The notes: generated by a model from the letters alone, not told the origin. 64,000 bases of DNA from Ramularia collo-cygni (GCF_900074925.1 NW_019716272.1:124001-188000); one strand, 5' to 3'; positions 1 to 11,597 are shown, counted from the first letter of the stretch. Made by a program: numbers and translations.

Positions 1-2
1 CT

Positions 3-233
3 TTCACCACAAGCACATGGTGTCATAACGCGCCTCCAGTCACGAGCATGAAGGGCGTTGACCAAGGCTGTGTATGCCAACCCACCACCACAGCTCTGCC
101 GAGTCTCGACACCCAAGCGCCTTTTGTTCCGGGCCAGACTGCGCCTATCAATGAGTACACGACAAGTACGACGATTTCTAGTTCGGCTGCATCTTCTACC
201 ACCATGGAGACCCCGACTGCCTCTGGATATTAA
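3..233 (+). CDS. 3' end of a secreted or cell-wall type protein (partial)
   Basis: The frame is open from the left edge of the window and closes with TAA at 231-233, so only about 76 C-terminal residues are visible. They contain three cysteines in the first half, including a CVC pair, and then a tail very rich in Ser and Thr (for example TTSTTISSSAASSTT). Such tails are typical of O-glycosylated secreted or wall proteins of ascomycetes. No domain can be named from this piece, and a GPI signal is not evident because the end (TPTASGY) is not hydrophobic. The link to a larger gene is an inference, since the rest lies outside the window. Confidence 0.45.
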   Translation, partial: FTTSTWCHNAPPVTSMKGVDQGCVCQPTTTALPSLDTQAPFVPGQTAPINEYTTSTTISSSAASSTTMETPTASGY

Positions 234-513
234 AGAATGCAGGGTGGTGAATGTAGCACGCACGTAATCCTGATCATGAAAGTATCATTCGAACAGATCT
301 ATCTTTCCTTCATTCTTCCTTCATCGCAGTCGCACGTACATTGAATGTCGGCACAAATGAGGCGAGCTCATGGCCGAATGTGGGGCGAAATGCTAAAGCC
401 GATGATTCTTCTCCACCTTTTGCCTGTACCTTTACACTCCGCCTGCGTTCACTGAATTGCAGCACTTTTGACCGAAGTTACACGCCCAAGCCCATATACG
501 AGCAACCGCCAAA

Positions 514-980
514 ATGACAGTCTATCACATTGGTATCATCACTTCCCTCAAAAGAGACTCACTCCAACTTCACTAACCGTTTGCTAGTCCTCTTCAAGCT
601 CAAGCCCGGCACGCCCGCAGAGAAGGTGGAAGAAATCAAAGCGGCAGGATACGCAATGGTCGGACAAGTACCGGGTAAGCAAGCAACATCAAGCCAGCAC
701 CTTCGAGATTCGTACTGACTCTTCCTCACTTCAGGTCTATCACGGATCGACTTTGCTCCACCGCTCGAATCCACTGCACATCGCTCAAAGGGCTACGATC
801 TGGGTCTTGTCGCCATCCTGGAGAAGCCTGAGGATGTTGCTGTCTATGCTGCTCATCCTGCACACGTGAAGTAGGTCATCTCTTGATCTGGAATCGTGCA
901 CACTCTGACATCAGCACAGAGTCAATGGCTTGCGAGAGGCAATCACCGAAGACGCCCTGGCTTATGACTTGGTATTTTGA
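514..980 (+). CDS. Dabb (stress-responsive A/B barrel) domain protein
   Basis: Four exons at 514-532, 588-674, 735-870 and 920-980, with three small GT-AG introns, give a 100-residue protein. It begins MTVYHIVLFKLKPGTP and continues through IDFAPPLESTAHRSKGYDLG and VYAAHPAHVKVNGL to DLVF. This is the pattern of the Dabb family: a strand starting IxHIVLFK, a central GYDxGLVA strand, and the YxxHPxH segment. Members are small dimeric alpha/beta-barrel proteins found in stress responses or as polyketide or olivetolic-acid-type cyclases. The length equals the usual single domain. The exact substrate or role here is unknown. The start is fixed by the short first exon, whose ATG follows AAA. Confidence 0.85.
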
Positions 981-2267
981 GAGCATACGAAGGGCTGGAT
1001 GTCGGAGACTCCCCTTGGGAAGCGAGCGTGAAGAAGCTCGATCAGCTTTGCGAACTGGTGCATTTTACCATGATCGAATCTGATGTCTGCTGTGTCCTCC
1101 CATGCGCGGCCACTCTTCCATTCGCATGATGTCGTGAAACATGCTGTACTACGCGGAATGCTGGGGATACCTCACACNCCGGTCGTTGCTCCAGAGTCAG
1201 CATCCGTCTCATCTACCCCATGGGGTGTTTCCGGCTTNTGAGTCGATGTCGCCGGGAAGTACGTTCGAGCGCAAAAGCTTCGAATACGACTGTTGAGAGC
1301 TTTGATCTGGCCGTCAATGATGTTCACTTCGAGCTAGAGTAAGGTGTTTGTTGAGCTGTCTGCCGTGGTGTCGTAAATTGAGTTGAGGGGTGCACTGACA
1401 GCAGAGTGAGCCAAGCGGCTTGTTGGCGCCTCTGCACCTCGCGCAACGTCTGTCCGCATCTTCCAAACATCGTCGCATTCGATATCCGAGTCGCGGAGTC
1501 CAGACTGCGGAGAGCTTGAACCGCTTGAGACANATGCTGAGGTGATGGACGTTACAACGCGCCGGGATACGCGACTTTGATGGTGCCTCCTCACAACTCC
1601 TGGGGCAACCAGAAAAACGTCCCCAGCCAACACTCAGAACGGTCAACTCAACCTGCCCTGCAAAGCAGATCAGGTCCAGCACACTGTGCAGGACCAAACA
1701 AAGCTATTCTCTCAAAAATATTCCTACGCTCCGTCCAATGACGAGCATTCGGGATCCAGCTCGGGGGAGTCCACTCGCCATTCCGAACGGCAGTCTCGTG
1801 CACCTACATCTACGTNCTCAAGATCGTCGTCCAACTCACCTAATGCGCATGGAAACGCCGTTGGTGAACACTGGAGACCGACGAATAGGGCATGCATGTA
1901 AGACTCACTGTGCTTGCCGAACGACCAACGGTAAGTTTTCCGACTCGACCCAAAAGCATCACCTTCTGGGATGTGAGAAACCGGGAGCCGAAACATCTTG
2001 TGCGTCGGGTTGCCAGGGTGGCTTCCGTCTTTTTGTAGCGATGGAAGAAACCATCAGCACTCNATGTAAGCGTGCGAACCACCAGACTGCACTGTTCACT
2101 GGTTCTGGTCCGCGAAGATAAAGCTTCTGGTGACTGCACTATTCTTCGGCCTCCTATTCACTTCAATACCCTTTCCTTGTCATCTCATCTCATTTCTTAC
2201 ATTCCATTCTCAACTTCAAAAACATTAAGAACATTTCTTTTCATCTGTGCAGAATATCTCTTTCATC
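981..2267 (+). other. Long intergenic region before the MFS gene
   Basis: About 1.3 kb lies between the Dabb stop and the transporter start. Short open frames on both strands contain unresolved N bases and have no recognisable composition, so I call no gene. The last 150 bases before 2268 are pyrimidine-rich (many CTTTC and TCATCTCATC runs), typical of a fungal promoter and 5' leader. Confidence 0.4.
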
Positions 2268-4036
2268 ATGAGCGATGCAGGCAAGATGCCGGACGTCGAG
2301 ATTGTACCCGGCACGGTCGTCATGAAAAATGTCGACGACGGCAACGTGAAAAGAGCCCTTGGGAATGGTTTGGTGTCAGTCAGATTGGCAAACACATCCT
2401 AGCGAATACCGTTACTGACATTCATCAGCCTCTCACCTCAGCCATCGTGCGACCTGAACGATCCCCTCAATTGGAGCACGACGTGGAAGCTCATCACCGC
2501 GACTTCGCAACTCCTCTACGTATGGGTATTGGTGTGCAGCGCTTTGTCTCTCGCGCCACTGTTCCCCTTACTAGGCCAGGAGTTTCATCTGGATCAACAA
2601 CAACTATCACTCCTGACAGGAACCAATGTGCTTACCCTCGGCTTTGCAAATGTTCTCATCGTGCCCGTCGCCAACATCTTTGGTAGACGACCTGTGGCAA
2701 TCTTCTTTGGGATCCTGGTTGTCCTCACCAATGTCTGGCAAGCAATCGCAACAAGCCACGAGAGTCTCCTCGCTGCACGGGCATGTAATGGAATAGCAGC
2801 GGCTACCAGCGAAACCATCATGGTGCAGACGATTGCAGACATGTTCTTCCTACACGAGAGAGCGACCTGGATGGCGGGTATGTATTGAGAGATGTCCTTC
2901 GATATAGGCCTGTTGCTGACATCAAACAGCATACTTCACTTTTTACTTCTCCGGCGCCTTCCTAGGACCTATCATCGCAGGTTCGATTGGTAGCCACTAT
3001 GGTTGGCGAAGCTTTTTCTGGCTGTCCGTCGCAATGAGTGCCTTTGTAACCGTTCTTCTAATCTTCTGTTATCCGGAGACCAAATTCAGTCGCCAGCAAG
3101 ATGTTGACGATGTTTGCATCGAAGTCCCGACCAAGGATGTTGAGCAAAGCCCAGTCCACGAGAAAGGTGTGACTTCGCAGAGAGACTCGGGAGTTGTGGA
3201 TGGCCTCTACCTTCGCAAAGGTCGTCCCGGCAAGACGCAGTTCGCTCCTGTGACGAGACCGGAGAAGAAATGGAAGAGCTTCGTCATCCGGGATCTTACC
3301 ACGCCAATCTTGGCCTTCTTCAACCCGTGAGTCCTCCCGACGTAGTTTAACAAGCCCATGCTAACCAACGCCTGCTAGGATTGTATTTTGGTCTGCGATG
3401 ATGCTCGCTGGACCTGCCGATCTCCTTTTACTGTTCAACCTGACACAATCCGGCCTCTTCAGCTCTCCTGCCTATGGATTCACTCCAGAAATCGTCGGCT
3501 ACACCAACTTTGCCTTCTTTGTGGGAGGTCTCTTTGGCGTCCTCACCGCTGGGCCATTGTCAGATTGGTGGGCTAGCCGAATGACCTGGCGCAACAATGG
3601 TGTTCGCGAGCCCGAATTTCGCCTACCTGCTCTATTCCCATACTGCTGCATCTTCATCATCTCACACGTCGTGGGTGCTGTTGGATATCAACGTCTCTGG
3701 CCCTGGCAGGCTATTGTCATTTGTGGATTCGGCTTCTCCGGCTTGGCTGTCACGTCCATTCCTGCGATTGCCATTGCGTATGCGATTGACTGCTACAAGC
3801 CAATCAGTGGAGAGATTATGGTTGTTGGAACAGTGCTCAAGAATATTCTGGGATTCTGTCTGAGCTACTGGGTGTTTGATATCATGGCGACAAAAGGGTG
3901 GATAACGGTGTACATGATCCAGTTCGCGGTTGGCATGTTCCCCGTGGCATTGACCATTCCGCTCTATCTCTACGGCAAGAATCTGCGAAGATGGACCAAG
4001 GACTCGAGCCTGCACCGGATGGAAAGCATGTTTTGA
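2268..4036 (+). CDS. Major facilitator superfamily transporter (DHA1 / Hol1-type)
   Basis: Four exons (2268-2374, 2429-2877, 2930-3326, 3379-4036) encode 536 residues. The cytosolic N-terminus carries the LSPQPS...NDPLNWS signature that precedes the first helix in fungal drug:H+ antiporter-1 and Hol1-like carriers. Hydrophobic helices then follow, with NIFGRRPVAIFFG at the motif A position between helices 2 and 3. A long hydrophilic central loop (about 3070-3290) contains Lys/Glu-rich sequence, and a second set of helices begins FFNPIVFWSAMMLAGPADL. The first intron is needed to join GNGLV to LSPQPS. The protein should act at the plasma membrane, exporting or importing small organic or cationic solutes. 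The substrate cannot be told from sequence. The length matches the family. Confidence 0.9.
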
Positions 4037-4129
4037 GGAATGATGAGATGGAAATAGAGCGTTTGTCCTTCCAAGTAGATAGATGTCGAATTCAACATGG
4101 TTATACACAGCCGCGCTGATATCTTGCGT

Positions 4130-4492
4130 TCAACTCTCCAATCTAGCCATGTCCGGGACCGAATTCCAGCTGTCGTGTCCCGCCTTGTCCACAACAATCA
4201 CCTCTTCCACATTCCTCTTCCCCAGCCCATGTCGCGTATCGTGGAGATGAGGACAGCCCGGCAAGTCTGCGGGAAAGCGAATCTCTCCATCCAGATCCTT
4301 GACGCGAAGCTTCAATATCCACAGCTTTGAGCAAGTAGCGAAGAATAGGTCTGCGGTGATGGGCGNCTGCTGAGCTGTGGAAAGATGAACGAAGCCATCC
4401 TGAGCATCCAGGGCAGTGGTGGGGAGCGTGTCAGGTAGAGGCTGTTCGACGGGGCTTTCGAAGATTTTGTAGTAGAAAGTGTGGTCCGCCAT
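4130..4492 (-). CDS. DUF952 family protein
   Basis: A single exon encodes 120 residues starting MADHTFYYKIFESP. The pattern YKI, then DGFVHLSTAQQ, TADLFFA, WILKLRV, LDGEIRFPADLPGCPHLH and VEEVIVV matches DUF952, a small alpha/beta family of unknown biochemical role found in bacteria and fungi. The start at 4492 is chosen over upstream in-frame codons because homology begins there and the upstream stretch has no family features. One codon has an unresolved base near 4366. The gene is convergent with the transporter, and the two stop codons are only about 95 bases apart. Confidence 0.85.
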   Translation of the reverse strand: MADHTFYYKIFESPVEQPLPDTLPTTALDAQDGFVHLSTAQQXPITADLFFATCSKLWILKLRVKDLDGEIRFPADLPGCPHLHDTRHGLGKRNVEEVIVVDKAGHDSWNSVPDMARLES

Positions 4493-5863
4493 GATGAGTC
4501 TGAGGTGTGGGTGAGAGATCGTGATGACAACGTGGGATGACTTGGCGATGATGCCTGATGGATGTACCTGAGGTTTCTCTTGTATACCGTCCCTCAACTT
4601 TCCCCATGCAGTCAGTGCAAGAGGAGTGCCTTCCCCCGCTCCAATGCTCGACCCGCCTCCCACGCACAACATCCACTTCGACGCATGTTGCGACGGCACG
4701 CGCAGGGATTATTCTCCTCCGATGCTCCACTCACCGCCACCAAACAGGGTTCTGTCAAAACAACTTCCGACACATATCGCAGCGGACTCGTGTCGAAGAT
4801 CGGAGCGAACTCCCCTCAGGAGCGCTGCTTCGCCTCGTCTCGCCTCATGTCATCTCATCTGTGATGGTCACGATCCACGGAAATTCCCCACCAGACCTTC
4901 CAACTCCATCCAATATGCATCGATTCGGTACATGGCCAATGATTTCACAGCGTTTCGGAGGTTTCTTGCAGTGCAATGTTGATTGCTGGTCACCACAGAC
5001 GGCGGTGAATCCCACCACGACCTGGAAGATGCTTCTGCAATGAGATCTCCCAATGCCATTGGATAGGAGCATCCGACAGTAACACTGGCACCGCTGTAGT
5101 TCCGCTGGTGGTAAGGCATGACGACGGAGATGTAATCATCACCACGCGAGACGTCAATGAATCACATAATCACAGGGCGATTCCTTCAATCACTTGCATG
5201 CATGGGTTCCTGAATCCTGATGTCCACCACGGTACTGCAAAATTCTATGCGCGATGAGGCTGCGTTGCGCACCCGAACCAGGGATAGTATCCATCCCGCG
5301 TGGCTCCATTCGCTTCGCAAGCGTACACACAGCCATACAGACGCAGTCATTTCGCGCGCTCTCAACGTGTCGTATGCACGGTATTCTAGCCGCATGTCTT
5401 GGGGATGGTGTTCCGTCTAGGCGGAAAGATTCGCGCTGGGATTGAAGTAATCCTTGTCGTGCCATGCTCGAGGACGGNCATGTGGCCAAGTGGAACGTCG
5501 GGCCATCAAATGGTGAAACTCGCAAATGCAAGCGTTGTTGCGACCGGCACACGTAGTGATACGCTCTAACAGTTCGAATTTAGCAGAAGTTGGCAGTTGA
5601 GTCGTGATGGTCTAGCTACGACTCGATCGACATGCGATCCATGAGTCGCCACATACACACCTATAACCGAGCCAATTTATACCTACTACATTCTTGCAGA
5701 TATTATCGTCTTGTCGTCCCTCTGCGCACAACATAATAATAATCACTCTGCAGACACCTGCATCTGCATCTGCACCATCTCCGGACCATTGATCGACAAC
5801 CAGCCAGCTCCACACCCCGTGGCGTTGCACCCGAGCTTCGAGTACATCCGTTCGTTGGACAAC
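4493..5863. other. Intergenic region without a supported gene
   Basis: Between the DUF952 start and the MIF-domain gene lie 1.37 kb with only mutually overlapping short frames on both strands. None shows family features or plausible splice sites, and no repeat was recognised. The part from about 5640 to 5863 is likely the 5' leader of the MIF gene. An in-frame upstream ATG at 5711 could extend that gene but adds only low-complexity residues. Confidence 0.35.
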
Positions 5864-7608
5864 ATGTCGTCTCCACCGTTGCCCGCGATACTCTGTCCCG
5901 GNGTGGTATCTCAAAATCCGGTACCACCCCAATCCCAACGTCCGTCGCGAAGCAGTTCATTATCTGCCTCGACCTTTTGCCTTCTCGACGCTCTTGAGCC
6001 AACCTTTGCACCTCGAGCTCGCAGTAGCTTGCCGAGCCTCGATACTCTTGCTGGAGTACTTGGGACCTCCACCTTTGACGACTTGCTTCGAACGCATTTA
6101 GGTATGATATGCCATGGTATGCGATGCAGGCCACTATCTGACTTTGAACAGGAGACAAAGACAGTATGAACGCTAGTCGGATTCACGCCACGAAGCGTCG
6201 CTCGCAGCACCAGGATGAAAAGGTCGAACCCAAGGAGAATGTCAACAATAGTGTTCGCGAACGAGTGCTCAAAGACTCACCAATCATCGCCGAATTGCGA
6301 ACCAATGTGATTATCAAGGACGAATTCACTCTCGTCAAGGATCTGACGCTTCATCTCGCTGCACGTTACACGCGTAATGACTCTGCGATCATGGTTCAAG
6401 TTGATCACAGCGTGTGTCTGGCTTTGGGTGGAACCTTTGATCCCTGCTACATTCNCACCCTCACGACTGGTTCTTCGCAAATGGGCCCAATCATGAACAG
6501 ACGCAACGCCGCCTTGATACAGTCATTCTTGGCAGATGTATTGGGTGTACCAGCAGAGCGTGGCGTTGTCAAGTTTCAGCCCAGTCCGGAGGAGAACTTT
6601 GCTTACAATGGAACGACTTTGCTTGCTGAGATTGAACGACGGGAGAAGCAACACGAGAAGGGCCATGGGTCCCGACGGTCTGTCGAGTGTTACAGCAGGA
6701 AGAGCACGCCGTCGCCGAAGAAGAGCGCCAGCAAACTGAATGCGGAAGTAAAAATCAACGACAAGACCATGCAGGAAGCCAAGGTGATTGAGGCAATCAC
6801 GGAATCGAAGTTTGTGGAGCCCAAGACGTTGACAACCCATCGGCCAAAGACCGCCCCAGACTCGAAGCGTAAATCTGGCACGTTGCCTGTTGGTGTCTCC
6901 GCTACCATTCTCTCACCTGGTGGAGTCTTTGAATTGCCAGCTTCGGATATGGAGAGGATTCGGTCTACGCCCATTCAGCGTCAGTCAAGCGGATCCAATG
7001 GGCTACGAATGAACCCTGTGTCATCAAACGATTCTGAGTATCAGAAGAGGCCTTCTTCTGGAATGACCAGAGCTACGTCTGGCGAGTTCACCCGAGTAAA
7101 AGATAAGCGGAGAAGCAATTCACATTTGCTTTCCCTCTCAGATCCGCTTGCCGCACCTGCGCCGCCACCTATTCGAATTCAGCGCCCGATAGCACTGTCG
7201 CCGAAGGAGCACTCATTCTTGCAGAACGAATACACCAAACCTGGCCAGCAGAATCCTCGTTCTTCGAATGTCAATCGAATGTCTGCACCCATTTCCATGC
7301 GTGAGAAGCCAATGCGTATGTTGGGAGTGCGAGAGACTTATATTGAAAGCCTGATGTCGAAGCCACATCTAGCGAAAGTGTTTGGCTCTGATGGGGTCAT
7401 TTCAGAGGATTCCACCCAGGAACTGACGGATTCCGAACCCACTGCCAACACAGCAAAACGTCGGTCGACCATGACCGCGACTCCAAAGATCCCCGAGTCA
7501 CCGATCGAACCAAAATCTAGCGATTCAAAGTCGATCAAGTCTACTAAAAATGGAAAGCGCAAGAGTTTCTTGGCTGCGTTTAGGAGGAGTACCGTGACGG
7601 CGGCTTGA
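5864..7608 (+). CDS. MIF/tautomerase-fold domain protein with long disordered tail
   Basis: Two exons (5864-6101, 6152-7608) encode 564 residues. Residues about 123-240 form one domain of the macrophage migration inhibitory factor family: a Pro that opens the domain (DSPIIAELRTNV), MVQVDHSVCLALGG like the central MIF strand, then NRRNAALIQSFLADVLGVP and GVVKFQPSPEENFAYNGTTL. The remaining ~320 residues are Ser/Pro/Lys-rich, apparently disordered, with a basic end (KNGKRKSFLAAFRRS). MIF tautomerases use a free N-terminal Pro as catalytic base; here it is internal, so activity would need processing or is absent. Fungal MIF-like proteins with extensions are known as annotations, but their role is unclear. 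The splice joins HLG to DKDS. Confidence 0.8.
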
Positions 7609-7785
7609 AGGCTTGAAGGCTTGAGAGGAGAGTTTGCCGATGTGATGATAATGACCATGTTTCCTACAGATTGAGGGACAAGTTGCATAGGTATGGTGTG
7701 ATTTTATAGCGTGTAGAGATGGATACATTCATATTTCGACGACCCGCGTTTAATGATGGTATGCTCATGACTGTTCAATCCACGC

Positions 7786-8545
7786 TCACCTCTTGCCAGC
7801 CAAGATTTGGATACGAGTCGGCTCACTCTTCGTATCGAATGATTCCTGGCGCACCGATCGCAACTCATGATCCTTTTCCTCATCCATCCTCATTCCACGC
7901 GATGACGTCCCGGCAATGACTGCGTAGATTGCGAGGCCCAGTAATGAAAGCTGAATGAGGAAGCTGGGAATAGTAGTGTAGAATGCGAAACGCTGATGAA
8001 GTGGGTCAGTAAAATAGCTCCAATCTGGAATTGGAGATTTGAGAGATTGTCATTACCGTCTCATGACACAATGTGTCGAATTGGCGGGGAACATTCTCAT
8101 TCGAGACATCTCGCCAACTGCACGTCCATGATTGGAGAGTGGCTTTTGAAGAGGAGTTGTTGAGGTAGGAGGAGAATGCGAGGCCGATGATTGAAATCGT
8201 CGTGCTGAGGATTGTGGTTGTGAAGATTATGAGGTTCGCGGGTAGCTGTGTTGATGTTAATGTCTTGATGTCTATGGCAGGTACTAGATGGATGCGTACT
8301 GATGGCACAAGTAATGAGACCAAGAGTAGGCCGTTGAGGATCACAATGATGACCGAAGTGCCTATCAAGGCCGAAAGTTCTCGTGTATCAAAGTGTCCGT
8401 GCCATACGGGGAGAAAGTAGGCATTGCTTTCAACTTCTGAGTTGTAGACGTCGAGCGCTCTCGAAGAGCAGCCGAGGATTGCAAGGTTGAGTCCAATGGA
8501 TAGTGTAGCCAAGGCCAGTGTGGGTAGTCGCAAGCGGGCTGCCAT
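7786..8545 (-). CDS. Four-helix integral membrane protein (MARVEL-like topology)
   Basis: Two exons on the minus strand (8057-8545 and 7786-7992, intron 7993-8056) give 231 residues. Four hydrophobic segments are seen: about 7-27 (ALATLSIGLNLAILG), 58-82 (GTSVIIVILNGLLLVSLLV), 103-127 (ANLIIFTTTILSTTISIIGL) and 167-190 (TTIPSFLIQLSLLGLAIYAV). A short charged cytosolic tail ends QILAGKR. Without the intron the frame would stop before the fourth helix, so the second exon completes the fold. The topology matches fungal MARVEL-like membrane proteins, often linked to membrane domains, but sequence motifs are weak and function is unknown. It is convergent with the MIF gene. Confidence 0.75.
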
Positions 8546-9405
8546 GATGATGATGTGTATTGAAAGGGAGGTGAGAAAAGGGTGAAGAGTGAAGGGCTGT
8601 ATTACCTTGCAGATGATTCCAAAAAAACATAAATCGGAGCAAAGGGAGCTCCTATATCAGCAGAACTACAAAGCTGTGCTACATCCAAATGTGCGCAGCC
8701 CAAAAATATCAATGGCAGCGCGTAGAGGCACGTCGCGCATGTAGCACGCAAAGGTTGTGTGCAGAACACATCCGAGACGCTTCAAAACGCGGCCCTCGAA
8801 AAGACGGAGATAGTAGCAGGCGCTTACGGAACCAGGACTATGAGCCTCCTCAGCTGTTCATTGGTATCGAGGAGTTATGATCTTCATGGTGTCGTTGGTT
8901 GATGGTGAAACTTGTGGATGGTAGATCTTGCCCAGCGCTTCGGCTTGTGTCGCGATTGGTCAAGCCCAAAAAGTGTTGTCCCTCGAAGCGCTTCCAGAGC
9001 ACACTCGCTAGGCTTGGAAGGCTTGACTGCTGGTCCCAAAGAACACCTCGCCTCTGATGTTGGTGCATTTGGAGAAGGGATGATATGGGAAGGTTGTGGA
9101 TGGAGAGGGAAGTGTGAGTAGGGGCGGGTAATGTCACCGGCTGTCCGGCTGAAATGACTCGTGGGATGGATAAGGAACATCACGTCTCTCCTAATGTCTT
9201 AACGAATCTATATCATCGCCATAGGTTCAGCGCCTTATGAATAATGTAGACGCCTCTCGCGCTTCATGTCGTACGGGTCATGAGGTGGCGGGTTTCCAAA
9301 TGCATACTGAACCAGTCCTATAAGCCCAGCCTGCTTTGGCACCTGAGTTCGCCGCCTCTCTCGGTCAACGCTGTATATGCCCTGCCTAGTCAGAGACTCA
9401 TATCG
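8546..9405. other. Intergenic region
   Basis: Sequence between the membrane-protein start and the 3' side of the next minus-strand gene. Short frames here overlap each other on both strands and carry no recognisable features. I see no repeat, RNA gene or mobile element. Confidence 0.35.
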
Positions 9406-9518
9406 CTAGGTCATAGGTGACCACTGGATCCCCCAACGACGATACAGCTGCGTGGCGACGGCGATATTCCGCGTTGCGAAGACGGGCGCATCTTCGACTA
9501 CTTCCCCGATCGCTTTGG

Positions 9519-10727
9519 TCACGAATCTCGAGGATAGAACAGCATGTGCCCACATGTATAGCAGTCATGCAGCATTGCGAGGAATGAGGCTCGCTTTGGT
9601 CTTGAAGTATCGACATCCCAGTCGATTCTATCCTTCAACACCGTGTTGTGGGTTGGTAAACCCTCCGCAGCCAGAGTGAATTCGATCACGATGTCAGAGA
9701 GCTCGACTGGCAGCGTACCACATACCGCGAGAGTGACATTCTCGCGGACNTCGCGGTGGGCTCGTTGGAGAAAGTCGTCCAAGAGTGAGATGTGGCGTCG
9801 ATGAAAGCATTCAGGCCGGTCGATACCGGAATCAAAGTAGCACTCGTAGCTACGATAACTTCGGAGCAATTCTCGGAACCCACCTGCGGCACCCAAAAAT
9901 TTCTGTCCTGATTTCTTTACTCTTCTCCGCCCTATTGTACTGTAGTCGCTCAAACTCGCGCTCAGGTACGATTGCCAAGACCTGGATTCTTTCATCATCC
10001 CAGGGCTCCACGACTCAAAGTTACACCTTGGCATGGCGTGGAGGAGTAGGTAGAGACTGAAGCTGAAGCATTGGTATTCTGCAGCAGGATCCTTGCTTCG
10101 CAGTAGTAGATTACGAAGCAGATTGACCTTATCCATGAAGTCTGTGGAGGCCTCGACATGCTTTGCGGCCTGTCGTCCGAGATACTCGTTCATCAGAGGG
10201 TAGAGATACCCTACAAAACGAGCTGCATCATCTGGCACTTGGAGATGTGCCGCTGTCATGATTTGCGAATAATCCAATGTGAAGATGTTGCCAGCCTCCC
10301 ACCAATATGGGTTCCTACAAGCCACTGGGATGACATCGCAGTGTATACTTTGAACGATCTCAGTACACCTCTCGTGGACACGTGCTTGGATCTTCTCGAT
10401 TTGAAGCTCGGCGTCACGCATGAGCTGGTCGACTTGAGCTATAGCGTCGCTGACGCGTTGCTGAGAGTTGATGAATGATTTGCTTGGACGGAAATCCTCG
10501 TCCAGAAAAGCTATGAGCTTGTTGTGTTGTTGCAGGCTCTGGTTAAGCAGGCGGTAGTCCTTTCGAAAGTGTTTGCTTTCGTCGAGAAGGGCATGCTCGG
10601 CCACAGACTGCTTGGTCCTTTCGCCATGGCCCTGTGCGAGTCCCAATCGCTGCGGAGGTGCCGCTGTTCTTCGAGACTTGCGTTGTGGTTGTTCTTCACC
10701 TGTGAAAGGACGCTTCGTGCCAGACAT
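9519..10727 (-). CDS. Hypothetical fungal protein (F-box-associated style C-terminus)
   Basis: A single long exon of 402 residues starts MSGTKRPFTGEEQ at a good ATG. The first 30 residues are basic (RKSRR), followed by a largely helical region (residues 60-130) and a hydrophobic central part (SFSLYLLLHAMP). Near residue 340 the string LPVELSDIVIEFTLAAEGLP resembles the short LPxEL...EFTLAAEGLP element seen in many Dothideomycete proteins of unknown role. The 3' end is uncertain. Just past the stop, the same strand encodes a coding-like stretch (FVTKAIGEVVEDAPVFATRN, then a stop at 9406-9408) that an extra intron could join. I do not recognise a function. Confidence 0.65.
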   Translation of the reverse strand: MSGTKRPFTGEEQPQRKSRRTAAPPQRLGLAQGHGERTKQSVAEHALLDESKHFRKDYRLLNQSLQQHNKLIAFLDEDFRPSKSFINSQQRVSDAIAQVDQLMRDAELQIEKIQARVHERCTEIVQSIHCDVIPVACRNPYWWEAGNIFTLDYSQIMTAAHLQVPDDAARFVGYLYPLMNEYLGRQAAKHVEASTDFMDKVNLLRNLLLRSKDPAAEYQCFSFSLYLLLHAMPRCNFESWSPGMMKESRSWQSYLSASLSDYSTIGRRRVKKSGQKFLGAAGGFRELLRSYRSYECYFDSGIDRPECFHRRHISLLDDFLQRAHRXVRENVTLAVCGTLPVELSDIVIEFTLAAEGLPTHNTVLKDRIDWDVDTSRPKRASFLAMLHDCYTCGHMLFYPRDS

Positions 10728-11222
10728 GTTGGCACCCAGTGAATAGAGGTGGATTGGGTAGTGCGAAGAGAGCTATCTCGCTGGGAGGCACATGTAAAGA
10801 AGCACCGTCTCTCCGTCCGTACAACGCGAAAAGGAGAGGCAGGGTTAGAGGATGTGGACCAGGATGTGGACCAGGATGTCGGGCCGAGAATACTGTGAAC
10901 CGTCTACTGTAAAGGTAGCCGCATGGTAAGCCGTGAGTTGGGGGAGGCTCGATGATTACAGAATTCATGTATAGCCTGCGTCCATTGGAAAACTGGATGT
11001 CGCCGGTCGGAGATGGCAAATAGTCGAGACCGATGTGAATGTACCTATCGATTGAAGAAGTGTGAGGTCAAGGATAGACAGTCCAGGCTCACCGGAACCC
11101 AGTCCGGATCGCGTGAGACGCGTCCTCCCACGCGTTGCACTCAATAATGAGGACCGCCATCTTCCATTAACCTCGCTTATCCTCAATAAAATCCCTTGTT
11201 CAGTCACCAGATCATTTTCAAA
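10728..11222. promoter_or_regulatory. Divergent promoter region of two hypothetical genes
   Basis: About 495 bases separate two divergent starts (10727 minus and 11223 plus). The stretch holds a tandem doublet of the 12-mer GGATGTGGACCA near 10850-10875 and no supported gene. No specific factor site is claimed. Confidence 0.35.
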
Positions 11223-11597
11223 ATGACAAACAAACGGCGGAGAGCACGCGAAGATATCGGTCCACCTAGGGCGTTACCAAGAAGTTGCGTCACTCCGTCT
11301 AGACTCGAGATGCTACCGCGAGAGCCTCCGCTAGAAAGTGTATCGAAAGAATGTTTGGGATATCATACCACAGATCTGAGTTTGGTATGGGCCATAATTG
11401 ATCAGTACAATGCTCCCTTGTCATTCATGCCGCCGCATGCCATGAAATTCAGCGACGTCAGAAAGAGCCATCGTCAAATCGCGGACGATCATCAAGACTG
11501 GGAAGCCCATATTTTGCACAGTTGTATTCCCAAAGACACGGAAGTTGATCCAAAATGCCTGATGACATCTACCGCCTCCCTTCCATCGCTGCTCTGA
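11223..11597 (+). CDS. Small hypothetical protein
   Basis: An open frame of 124 residues starts MTNKRRRAREDIG at an ATG preceded by AAA, a good fungal context. The N-terminus is strongly basic, and the middle (LGYHTTDLSLVWAIIDQYN) could form helices. No family is recognised. Its last 29 bases overlap the 3' end of the convergent Mbp1-like gene, which is tight but possible. Support is only the open frame, start context and plausible composition, so this may be a truncated gene or not a gene. Confidence 0.4.
   Translation: MTNKRRRAREDIGPPRALPRSCVTPSRLEMLPREPPLESVSKECLGYHTTDLSLVWAIIDQYNAPLSFMPPHAMKFSDVRKSHRQIADDHQDWEAHILHSCIPKDTEVDPKCLMTSTASLPSLL

Noticed and set aside
1314..2139. Several overlapping open frames on both strands in the 1.3-kb space before the MFS gene
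   Set aside because: They contain N bases, overlap each other in different frames and show no family features or start context.
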